Translations under genes and position numbers: made by a program
Notes under the pieces: model-generated
Told to the model about the DNA's origin: nothing
The model's database searches: none
What the model saw: the letters and a program-made list of their open reading frames with translations, nothing else
Part shown: positions 21,578-31,899 of the stretch, in pieces
Position numbering within the stretch: the stretch's first letter is position 1
How the letters are laid out: each line of letters starts with the position of its first letter
From: Orobanche coerulescens
Lineage: Eukaryota; Streptophyta; Magnoliopsida; Lamiales; Orobanchaceae
NCBI GenBank assembly: GCA_033398695.1
Contig: CM065806.1
Span: 37,659,001 to 37,723,000 of the forward strand
DNA length: 64,000 nucleotides
Direction: 5' to 3'

Positions 21578-23461
21578 TCATTTCCATTCCGGAACGGGAA
21601 GTGACTGCAATAACCCAGCCGGTCGCTGATGCTCGATTTTGACCTGCTGACAAGTCAAACATCTTGCTACAAACTGTGCGACCTCCTCCTTCATATCATT
21701 CCACCAGAAATTCCTTCTCAGGTCCTTGTACATCTTACTCGAACCAGGATGAACGGAATAGGGTGTGGAATGGGCCTCACGCAAAATACTCTGTCGCAAC
21801 TCTGGATCGTTCGGCACACAAAGCCGACTCTGGAATCTCAAAACACCATCCTCGTGAATCACAAACCCAGGAGACTTTCCCTTAAGAACGTTCTCTCGGA
21901 TTTGAGTAATCATCGGATCCTCTAATTGCTTCAGCTTAATTTCATCGATCAAAGACGACGAAATCTCTAAAGCACAAAGTTGCCCGACATCTCCAGGCAA
22001 CAAAACCTCAACATCTAACCCGATCAAAGCCCTCCGAAGCTCAGACTGAGGCATAAGGATCTCAAGCGTTCGCAACGCAATCGGTTTCCGACTCAAGGCG
22101 TCGGCCACGGCGTTCGCCTTGCCCGGATGATAAAGGATTTCGAGGTCGTAATCCTTAATCAGCTCTAACCACCTCCTTTGCCTCATATTCAACTCCCGCT
22201 GAGTAAATATGTATTTCAGGCTCTTATGATCGGTAAAAATCTGACATGCAGAGCCGAAAAGATAGTGACACCAGATCTTGAGTGCGAACACGACGGCCGC
22301 TAACTCCAAATCATGGGTAGGGTAGTTCAGCTCATACGGCCGCAACTGTCTCGATACGTAAGCAATGGTCTTGCCGTGCTGCATCAATACGCACCCAAGA
22401 CCCTGACCCGAAGTATCGCTATAAACGGCGAATCCCTCGTTGCCACATGGCAACGCCAAAACCGGAGCTGAAGTCAAACGCTTCTTCAGTTCCTCAAAAC
22501 TCGACTGTCTCTCGACATTCCAAACGAACTTCTCGGATTTCTGGAGCAACTGTGTAAGTGGCCGAGCTAGTTTTGAGAAACCCTCGACGAACCTACGATA
22601 GTAGCCAGCCAAACCCAAGAAACTACGAACCTCCTTCACATTTGTGGGCGGTGCCCAATCCAACACTGCCTCAATTTTCTGCGGATCCACACGAACTCCC
22701 TCGGCTGAAATCACGTGACCCAAAAACATCACTTCCTTCAGCCAGAACTCGCATTTCGAGAACTTCGCATAGAGTTGCTCGGTCCTCAAAATGTCTAACA
22801 CTATCCGCAAATGATGGGCATGCTCTTCCTCATTCCTTGAATAGATAAGAATATCGTCAATGAAGACGACGACACACTTATCCAAATAATCGATAAAGAC
22901 TTTGTTCATCAATTGCATGAACACCGCCGGCGCATTAGTTAACCCGAAAGGCATAACTACAAACTCGTAATGTCCGTATCTCGTCCGAAAAGCTGTTTTC
23001 GGCACGTCGGACTCTCTCACCCGGAGCTGATAGTACCCCGATTTCAAATCAATCTTCGAGAATACCGCAGCTCCCTGCAACTGGTCAAACAAGTCATCGA
23101 TTCTCGGCAAAGGATACTTGTTCTTGATGGTCACCTTGTTTAGTTCGCGATAGTCGATACACAAACGTAGTGAACCATCCTTCTTCCGCACAAACAGGAC
23201 CGGTGCGCCCCAAGGCGAGGCACTCGGCCGAACATACCCCGACTCAAGAAGCTCACGCAACTGCTTCTTCAACTCTGCCATCTCTGAAGGTGCCATGCAA
23301 TACGGCGCCTTCGAAATCGGAGCCGCGCCCGGCTCTAACTCTATAGCAAACTCAACCTCACGATCCGGTGGCAATCCCGGTAACTCGTCAGGAAATACAT
23401 CCGAAAACTCACTAACGACTGGAATCGATGAAAACTCGACTCCACTATTCTCCATTTTCAA
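21578..23461 (-). pseudogene. Element D pol: reverse transcriptase, RNase H and integrase zinc finger
   Basis: The piece is 627 aa. RT catalytic residues are D138 (SKIDLKSGY) and the FIDD box at 200-203. RNase H acidic residues are D349, E386, D411 (FTDHKSL) and D454 (VADALSR). The integrase HHCC zinc finger is H564, H571, C601, C604. Sequence is over 90% identical by eye to element C over its length. It is bounded by two tryptophan-to-stop changes (after CTGY upstream and in EWKW downstream). The region is otherwise open, so the element decayed by point nonsense mutation and not by deletion. Confidence 0.92.
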
Positions 23462-23470
23462 GGCGTAGCA

Positions 23471-23935
23471 CTAATAACCAGTACACCCCTTTCGCAGGAG
23501 ATTCATCGCCTTCAACGCATTAATGACAAATTTCTGATTTCCCCTCCTTCGCCCCGCGAAGGAGTGCTCGGTGCCATCCTCGGCTAACATGGTGATGATC
23601 CTCGTGCGGTAGTTCATGATTGCGCCATGCCGCTCGAGCCAATCATCCCCGAGAATCAAATCCTCACCCTCAATATTAACGACAATAAGATTAGAGAGTC
23701 AAGCTCTCTCACAAATAAACACAGAGCAGTCTCGGACCTCTCGATCACCGACAATTCTATCACCGCTAGGAAGTTTAACGATGAAAGGCTCGCAAGGTGA
23801 CAAGCAGTCGAGACTCAAACGGCGTACACACTCTAGAGAAATGAATGAATGCGTGGCACCCGAATCAATAAGCACACCGACAGGATGAGAATGGATATGA
23901 ACGGTACTGCCGCCACGATAGCTCTGGGTCATCGG
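23471..23935 (-). pseudogene. Element D pol: aspartic protease
   Basis: The protease active-site motif is [13 protein letters not shown], with the downstream flap/ILGDDWL segment ([19 protein letters not shown]). An in-frame TGA replaces Trp (ERIWPSN in element C, ERA-stop-LSN here), splitting the domain at about 23699. It releases the mature retrotransposon proteins from the Gag-Pol polyprotein in functional relatives. Confidence 0.88.
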
Positions 23936-23939
23936 CCCT

Positions 23940-25104
23940 CCTCATCTCGTATATACGCGGCCGGGCGGAGCCGACACGGAAGCTCCACCCTAGCGGCCGA
24001 CCCCGACCCCTACTTCGCCCGCACTCGGTGGAGGCGGCGGAGCAAACGAGCCCCGGTTCACACTCGGCTCCATAGGTGCCGGGTGAGAAGAACGGCACCG
24101 CAAGCCGTTTGATCCGCTCACAAAAAGGGGCCTTGTGGCCTAGCTGTCCCACAAGTATGACAGTAAACTTGACGAGAACACTGCCGGCTCCTATGGCCAT
24201 GCGCACTACGCTTAAAACATGTGGGCTCACGAGCGGAGGTTCCGGCGGCACTCAAAGCTCCCAGAGAAATGAGCCGAACCGCCCGTAAATATTTGTAGCT
24301 TGAGATTTCTGCCGCCTCCACTCTTGGGACCGTAAAAATTTCCGACCGACTCGCTTCTTGCTCTCACGAGCCAAATCACTCGCCGTCACTGACATATCAT
24401 AAGCGAGGGCCCTACTCTGATAATCCTTCAAGGTAGTACAGACGAGTCCAGACATGTAGTCCCGAATGGGCAGCTTCATCCTCCTGGAAAAATGGAAAAT
24501 TTTGTCGCTCTCAGCGACAACTTGGGTCTTCACATAACCCAACTCCTTGTTAAAGTCGGCAATGGCCTGAGATACGGGGATATCCCGTGGTTGAGCATCA
24601 TAGAAAGCATGCACTCGAGCCTGTCTGACCGGCCACGGACAATACTCAGTCTCCATCAACTCCTGAAACTCGGCCCACGAAGCAACATGATCTTTGGGAC
24701 CAACGGCCTCCCACCAATCCGTGGCGTCTCCCGTGAGAAAGTATTGAGCAATAGGGACCTTACGGTCCTCGGGGCAGTTGGTAGCAGTGAAGACTTTAGA
24801 TATCTCCTTGATCCACCCTTCCCAGCCGATCGGGTCCGAAGCTCCCGAAAACTGAGGAGGATGCATCTTGATGACATCCTGAAGCCAGCGATCTGCTCCG
24901 CCCCGATTAGCATGGGCCTGATCGGGGTTCTGGACCACCTGAGCTATAGCCGCCATTTGGTTAACCATTTGCTGCATAACAGCCGCAATTCCAAGATCGG
25001 CGCGCTCCTGAGAAGAAGCGTGACTGTGACGGTCGCCGGTACTGCCAGCTCCTGAAGAATGCGACGTGGCTGCCCCACCGGCTGCCCCACGTCCTCGGCC
25101 ACGC

Positions 25105-25139
<35 letters not shown>

Positions 25140-25157
25140 GTTTCCTCCAGCATCCAT
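23940..25157 (-). pseudogene. Element D gag: Gly-Arg repeat N-terminus, retrotransposon_gag domain, degenerate zinc knuckles
   Basis: The likely start is the ATG at 25155-25157 (MDAGGNRGRGRG), the position matched in element C. The first 25 residues are a (GR)n tract. The capsid-like gag domain runs open to 24252 ([39 protein letters not shown]). After about 24350 the frame shifts repeatedly and the zinc knuckles are damaged (CFKRSAHGHRSRQC lacks the second Cys of the CCHC pattern). Gag would form the cytoplasmic particle. This copy is inactive. Confidence 0.88.
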
Positions 25158-25411
25158 ACTGGTGTTAAAAGATGACAGGAGCATGTCGAGGATGAGTAAG
25201 GAAGGAAAAAAAAAAGCAACTACGATGATAAGCAAAAGAGGGAGAATAATTACAGTTCAAGAAACGGAATACAGTATGAGAAAGTAAACAATCGGGTAAG
25301 GAAACTCACGAGCACTAGAAGTACTGAGATGCCGGAAGCGGTGTGACAATGTGCAAAACAAAACACGACTAGACCCAAATAACCGACAAGCCTAGGTATC
25401 CATAAACCTAG

Positions 25412-25424
25412 ATCTCTGATACCA
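25412..25424 (-). other. Element D primer-binding site
   Basis: On the minus strand TGGTATCAGAGAT lies five bases from the 5' LTR end. It is complementary to the 3' end of initiator tRNA-Met. Confidence 0.85.
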
Positions 25425-25429
25425 TTTTC

Positions 25430-27632
25430 TGTAACACCCCCAAGATATTCGAGGTGTATTACAGCGCCGTGGACCCCTATATGGGATCCACCAGGCTAAC
25501 ACAAGAGAACACCCCTCGAACTAACCGTCTCGGTTAACAAGGAAACAATTACTAACAACAAGAACATAAAACAACACGTCCGGTACAACCGGCATAATAA
25601 ACATCAACCGACAAGTATAATAACTCCAACGAAGTCCAAACACAACCAGAAAGGAAAAGCCTAAGTACTCGCGAGTACAATCTATAAGTTTAGAAATATA
25701 GGAAAAAACCATATCGAATTAGACCAAGGAAATAAGACGACCCAAATGCACATGTCAACGACCCTGGCCGAAATCCTCGTACTGTCCCGGTGCTCGCTCG
25801 TCCGGATAACCATAACCTGAAATCCATAACAAGAATTTCCCCGACACGGGTCCCCAAAGGGGTTAGCAATTATGCTAGTACAAGTAATCAAGGCAAACCA
25901 ATCGCTTACACATTTCATAGTACATGCACCAATATCATTTCAAAAACCAAAACTAGACATGTCCTTTCCGGAAACAAACAGTCAAACAATTTGCTTTGGG
26001 AACAGAGTAATATCATAGATTCCCGCACGAGGCCTCTAAGGACCCTCCCGCGCTGGCTATATTATAAAACAAAACACGCACATGCATCGCCTTGGGAACA
26101 GAGTAATATCATAGATTCCCGCACGAGGCCTCTAAGGACCCTCCCGCACTGGCTAGCTAAACAAACTCATGAATCGAGGACTCAACCCTTTCGATTCCCT
26201 CCTTGATCCCGTCGGACCAACACGAGGTGAGCAAATCACACACAAAATACATTACCATTCCACGTTAAGCATAAAGGTTTCCAAAAATACTTGCCTTGAA
26301 TTATTGACGACGCGAAGAACGGAAAGGAAAGTCACCGACGAACGCTAGGAACCAATGAAACCGAACCTAACGATTCGAAGAATACAACCCAACCATTTCT
26401 AAATGAATACGGAATTGGAATACACCCGAAAACCCGCCTACGATTCATGTATATTCGTATATAAACAACAACGAGGGCGGACCACAACCAAACCCTCTCG
26501 ATTCCGTAAAAATCACGAAATATACCATGAATCCGTAGGGAAACTAAGAATACCAACAAGATTAATCATATTCATCATGAATCCATCAACAAAACGGAAC
26601 GGATCGGAAGAAAATCCCGAAACCCCCAATTTATCGAAAAGTAGGGTTCTAAGAGATTTACCTTGGATTAGGGTGAAAGATTCGTGTTGATATTGTTATA
26701 ATACTCCAAGAACTCAAGAAAGATGTTGGATGAGATGATTGGAGGAAGAAATCGCCAAGAAAATCGCCTTGGAATCGCCTTCGCCGCGGAGAGAGGAAGA
26801 AATGAGGAATTATGATTATCTCGGTCAACTCCCTGGTTTATATAGCCAGGGAGTGTTAGCGCACGCTAAAACCTCAAGGTTAGCGTGCGCTAACGGGATA
26901 AAATTCCAATCCCTACCGTTAGCGTCCCAGTCCAGTAGCCAGATTTTTGGTCGTTAGCGTGCGCTACCATACAAGCGTAGCGTGTGCTAATAACCTCTCG
27001 GTAGCGCGCGCTATCGACCAATAGCGTGCGCTACCTGGACATCAGTCGAGTCCAGTGACAAACTGTCCAGAACCCACCTGATCCGTTAGCGTGCGCTACC
27101 ATACAAGCGTAGCGTGCGCTAACTGGCACCTGACCGGGTTCAGTAGTAAATTGTCCAGTACTGGACACTCACGCTAGCGCACGCTACCGCGCATCATCAG
27201 CGTGCGCTAGCCTCTCGACATTAGCGTGCACTGGCATACGTAGCGTACGCTAATACGCTAGTCCAGAAGGCTGGAAATACAAGATCGCCACTCCTGTGGC
27301 TACCAGCGCTAGCGCCATTTAAACAAACGTAGCGTGCGCTACTAAGGGGCCCCTAGCGTGCGCTATGCAGAAAAATAGCGTGCGCTAGGTATGAAACATG
27401 AACGGTTCAAAACACCGGAAGGTGGACGAAACATCCAACGGAACCTCTCAACGGGCATCATAACATAGAATGGATCCACGGCAACCCCGAAACGGCGGTT
27501 CCGCACAACAGTAACGGGGATAAAATCCATAGATAATAGAAAAGATACACTGAAAGATACACGGGGGTCACTACTATCGGGAAATACGCCGAAAAAGAAA
27601 AATACAAGGGGAAGAAAAATGCGGATATTACA
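25430..27632 (-). repeat. Element D right (5') LTR, intact, 2203 bp
   Basis: It runs from TGTAACACCCCC to GCGGATATTACA. On the minus strand the promoter part holds the TTAGCGTGCGCTAA cluster (26853-27388), TATA in a hairpin loop (26828-26854), and AAG|GCAAGT with GC at 26293-26294. It is nearly identical to the left LTR except for clustered changes at 27255-27340, inside the palindrome array. Confidence 0.93.
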
Positions 27633-28970
27633 AAAAGATGAGGCAAGGATTCAGCCACCCGAACCCATTTATAATTTATATAACCATACCCATCCGAAAT
27701 TTGACTTAAAGGTAAATTTATTACGCGCTTTCATCCCAAACCCATAAGGTGATACCCAAACAATACAACTAGGGTTCATCCATCTGAAACCCATTTAGAT
27801 ATTATATACCTATACCCGTCTCAAACACGATAAAAAATAATTTTAGTACATGTTTCCCTCTCAAATCTATATAGTTATATGCACTATTTACCCGAATCTA
27901 TTAAAAAATATAAAATTTAAATAATTAAATTTCAGTTGTTATAATAATTGGTTGTTACGTCTGACTTCAAAATTTTTTTTGCTCAAATTGTAATATATTG
28001 ATAAAAAAATTAAATTAAACATCAACAAATTAGCCAAATTAATTTTTTAGTAAGAAGTATTTATTTGGCCAACTTAAGAATTGGCCAAATTTACATTTTC
28101 AATAAAAAATAATACTATTTAATTGACCAAATTTATTAATTGATCAAATTAATTGAAAATGAGAAATATGATGGTAAAATATACATTGATTGTATGAACG
28201 AATTACCCAAATCTATTAAAACTTATAAAAATGTACATAATCAAATACAAATTGTTACAATAATTGGTTTTTATGTCTGACTTTAAAAAATTCAAGTTTG
28301 CACAAATTGTTAGTCATTGATAAATTGGACAAATTAAATAAAAATAAAAATTTTCAAAAAAAATAAGATTATTTATTTGGCCAACTCAATAATTGGTCAA
28401 AATTCGTTTCCAATAAAAAATTAAATTTAGCCGACTCAATAATTGGTCAAATTAATTGCATATAAGAAATGTGATGGTAAAAAACAAATTGATTATATGT
28501 ATATACATATAAGTAAACTATTTATTTCGTCGACATAAAAATTGACCCGCTTAATATTAGGCAAATTTGTTAGACCTATGCAGAAAAATATTGATCAAAT
28601 TAAGTTTTTCAATAAAAATAAAACTCGTAACTGATGATGTAAAATAATTGTGAGGTGAAATAATACATATTGATTATGAGTATTTATTTAAGTTATCCAA
28701 TCGATAGAGTCTCGTTTCAAATCTATATGTGATTTGAATTTATATATAAATATTTATTTAGGTTCTCCATTGGTGGGAACTATTTTAAATCGATGTGAGA
28801 TTCAAGACATAGAATTTTATTTATTTAAGTTGTCCCTCGATTAAGTATTATTCTAAATTGATGTGGGATTCAAGATTTTAGATAAATAGGAATCTAAAAT
28901 TAAGAGAATGACACATAAGAGAGAGAATTAATCTAATACTTTGAATCCGAAACGCCATTATATATATAGA
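27633..28970 (-). mobile_element. Probable Helitron, 5' part (right of the element D insertion)
   Basis: This continues the DNA left of 9439 across the AAAAG duplication. It repeats the same style of degenerate phrases ('ggattcagccacccgaaccc', 'gttataataattggtt'). On the minus strand its end reads TCTATATATATAATGGCG (28953-28970) next to a T in the plus strand. This fits the 5'-TC start of plant Helitrons inserted at A|T. It is non-coding and AT-rich. Confidence 0.45.
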
Positions 28971-29365
28971 TAACAAGGGTTCTACATAAAATTTGATAAA
29001 TCTATAATCATCATTACAACATCTAACATTTGTATATAAAGCTAAAATTTCAAATTTTTATAATGCGGGTTCAACATTATTTATAATATTTTGGATTTCA
29101 ACAAATTTATCATAAGAGTTCAACATCTGTAAAAATGACGTTATCAAGATCAAGAAAACATTTGAAAATAGAAAAAAAAAGATCAAGAAAACTAAATTTA
29201 AAAACTACGAACAACTTAATTTAAACTTCAAGATCTAATATTCAACAAAAATAAAACTATGATTCAACATGTAAGAAATAAACTTAAACATAAAAATTAC
29301 AGATTATATTAAACCCCAACAGACTAACTATACTAATTATACAATATTGAATTACATGTAAGTAA
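28971..29365. other. AT-rich non-coding DNA
   Basis: It holds imperfect reiterations of 'ttcaacat' and 'aattttat', with no open frame or RNA gene seen. It probably belongs to the same old repeat tract as 7941-8197. Confidence 0.5.
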
Positions 29366-30010
29366 TTGAACCCCAGCGGGAAATGATTTATAAAAAATAA
29401 AAAGATTAAATTAAAAATGAATTTTTCTATACCCAAAAGATGGACTAGTGAATCCCAGATGAATTAGTTTTGTTGAACTAGTGGTTCAACTATGTTGAAC
29501 ATATGTGTTCTATACCCAAACAGTGGACTGTTGAACCCGAAGAAAACCATATATAAAAAATAAAAATGATTAATTAAAAAAAGGATATTTCTAAATACCA
29601 AAGGTAGATTATTGCACCCCCACGGTAAATGATTTATGAAAAATAAAAAGATTAAATAAAAATTGAATTTGTCTATACCCAAAAGATGGACTAGTGAACT
29701 CCAGATGGATTAGTTTTGTTGAACTAATGGTTCAACGATGTTGAACATATGTATTCTATATACAAACAATGGACTGTTGAACCCTAGATAAAAGTAATTT
29801 ATAAAAAATAAAAATATTAACAAAAAAAAGGAATATTTCTAAACCCCACTGGTGGATTATTGAACTCCAGCGGGAAATGTTTTATAAAAATTAGAAAGAT
29901 TAAATTAAAAATGAATTTTTCTATACCCAAAATATGGACTAGTGAACCACAGATGAATTAGTTTTGTTTAACTAATGGTTTAATGATGTTGAACATATGT
30001 ATTATATACC
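29366..30010. repeat. About 247-bp tandem repeat, 2.6 copies
   Basis: Units start near 29366, 29614 and 29860 (TGAACYCCAGCGGGAAATG...TTATAAAAA). Each also has GGACTAGTGAA and TTGAACATATGT. Homologous pieces lie at 4440-4702 and 7941-8100. Confidence 0.85.
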
Positions 30011-30121
30011 AAAAGGACTTGTGCTTAATGCATTCGTTACAGATTAATTATTCAATTTTCGGAATCTTTTTTAAAATTATTAATTAGAAGTTGTTATTCC
30101 CAAACAATGCAACCACAAGAT

Positions 30122-31728
30122 TGTAGAAGGGGGGTGGTGAATACAATCTTATCACCCTTTTAGATTTTTAGTATAACAGGAAAATAAAACAGCTAATTTA
30201 AGTAAAATGAAGAACTCAACAACTTAAAAAATTCAGGTGGATTGAATGATCCATCTGAGAAAATATATTGAAGAAATTTTCTGTGATATTTTACAAAAAT
30301 ACACAATTGCAGTTTTAGCACTTTGCTTCTTAAGAAAATCTAGACAACTCTAAGTAAAATACTTTTCTTACTTATCAAAATGCTGCTACACTTGGTCATA
30401 TAACCCAAGTTTACACGTCTTACTAGAAAACAAAATAGTTCTATTATCTAGGTCCAGTAAGATTGCATCTTCATTCCAAGTCCCATGTGAGTCTTCATTT
30501 CTGGAATGATTTATCTTTGACAGATTACTTTGTTTAATCATCCAGATTGTTTGTATGGAAATGAAATGTTTTTTCTTCTTCGAGGTTCTCCAAATCTTGT
30601 ATTCCACGTTCAACAGATACCTTATCAACCCATCTGATGTGTCAGAATTGTTAAGTCACTATCAACTGATAAGCTATGGGATGACTCTATCCGTTGAGCT
30701 GATATGGCTTGTATCCGTTGATAACTTATTTGCTTTATCCGTTGATAGCTATAGACTCTATTCGTTGATGCTTTGAGACTCTATCCATTGATGGCTTGAA
30801 ACACTATCCATTAGGGGTGGACTCGGTTCCATTCGGTTTGGTTTTTGACCGAAATCGAGAATCGAACCAAATATTCGGTTTCGGTTCTTTTTGAAGTTTG
30901 GTTCAGTTAAGTTTGGTTTTATAAATATTCGGTTCGGTTTTGATTTGGTTTGATGTTTTTTCGGTTCTTCACAATACAAATTCAAATATTATATGCAATA
31001 GAATAAGTTATATATATATATATATGTTCAAGATAAAAGGTAGAGTTGCATAGCAATTTACAAATATCTCAAAACATATAACAATCGTAAATCACAGTAG
31101 CTCATTCTCTCAACCTAAATTAATTGAATCACAAATTACATGAGCATATTATCGGTCCTCCTTGGACCCATGATGGTCTTACAAAAGGAAAATGAATTAT
31201 ACTAAATATCGAAACACACCAAAATCACAAAAACAAGGTCATTTTAGTATGTTGAAATTTGACTTCGGTCCATTTCGGTCTGGTTCAGTTCCGCCCGACC
31301 CCAAACCGAGAATCGAACCAAATTAGTTCGGTTCGGTTCTGTTTTTTGTTTTACGGTTCGGTCTTCTTCGATTTCTATTTTCCGGTTCTTTTTTTGGGTT
31401 TTTTCGGTTCGGTTTTGATTTTCGGTTCCGAAATGCCACCCCCACTATCCATTGAAGACATTTTCACTTATGCAGAATTACAAAGCATAGAATATTTACA
31501 ATTTGCAAACCTATTCTGCATATCAATTGATAGTAAAAATAACTTGATCAACCCTATCAACTGCTATCTCATGAACATGTTACAAAATAAAAACACTTAT
31601 CCATTGATAAGCTTCCAGATCAACGGATACTATAGAAACATGCTATCCGTTGGTCAGTTACAGAAAATGACTTATACAAAAATATGCTAAGTGTTAAGTT
31701 ATCATCAAGAACAACATAATTCCTAACA
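30122..31728 (-). repeat. Copia-type LTR (left, 3') interrupted by a hAT MITE
   Basis: On the minus strand it runs from TGTTAGGAATTATG (31721-31728 region) to CCCCCCTTCTACA (30122). A polypurine tract AAATCGGGGGGAT (31729-31741) lies directly inside. Without the MITE and its TSD it is about 967 bp. It contains many CTATCCGTTGAT repeats (30690-30800 and beyond). It does not match the right LTR (35569-37132) except at the very start (TGTTAGGAAT), so the two are not a normal LTR pair. Confidence 0.65.
30812..31443. mobile_element. Non-autonomous hAT MITE, 632 bp
   Basis: It has terminal TAGGGGTGG at 30812 and CCACCCCCA ending at 31443, flanked by the perfect 8-bp duplication CTATCCAT (30804-30811 and 31444-31451). 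Subterminal regions are dense in CGGTTCGGTT/AACCGAACC motifs in opposite orientation. A (TA)n run lies at about 31008-31024. There is no transposase. TIR and style match the hAT at 4703-7932. Confidence 0.9.
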
Positions 31729-31899
31729 ATCCCCCCGATTTATGCCTTATAGAATTACATATATAAATTAAAGACTTGATGACAACAAAACACTTTTTAT
31801 GTATTACAGAAATTTAAACAGCATACTCAATTGTATTAAGCTTCAGAAAAATTGAAATAAACTAAGTACAAAGATGAGTTTAAGAAACAGTACTGAATT

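Larger units (their letters stand above)
9440..27632 (-). mobile_element. Chromovirus D (Ty3/gypsy, Tekay/Del-like), complete but split by nested element E
   Basis: Both ends match: TGTAACACCCCC at 9440 and GCGGATATTACA ending at 27632, flanked by the 5-bp target duplication AAAAG (9435-9439 and 27633-27637). Removing nested element E (9502-18341 plus its TSD copy) leaves about 9.35 kb: LTR (about 2.2 kb), internal region 20487-25429, LTR 25430-27632. The primer-binding site is on the right and the polypurine tract on the left, so transcription runs right to left. Pol order is PR-RT-RH-INT-chromodomain. The two LTRs are nearly identical apart from a few clustered differences, so the insertion is fairly recent. 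In-frame stops and a broken gag make it non-autonomous now. Confidence 0.93.

Noticed and set aside
24492..25055. 187-aa plus-strand frame
   Set aside because: Shadow of element D gag on the opposite strand.
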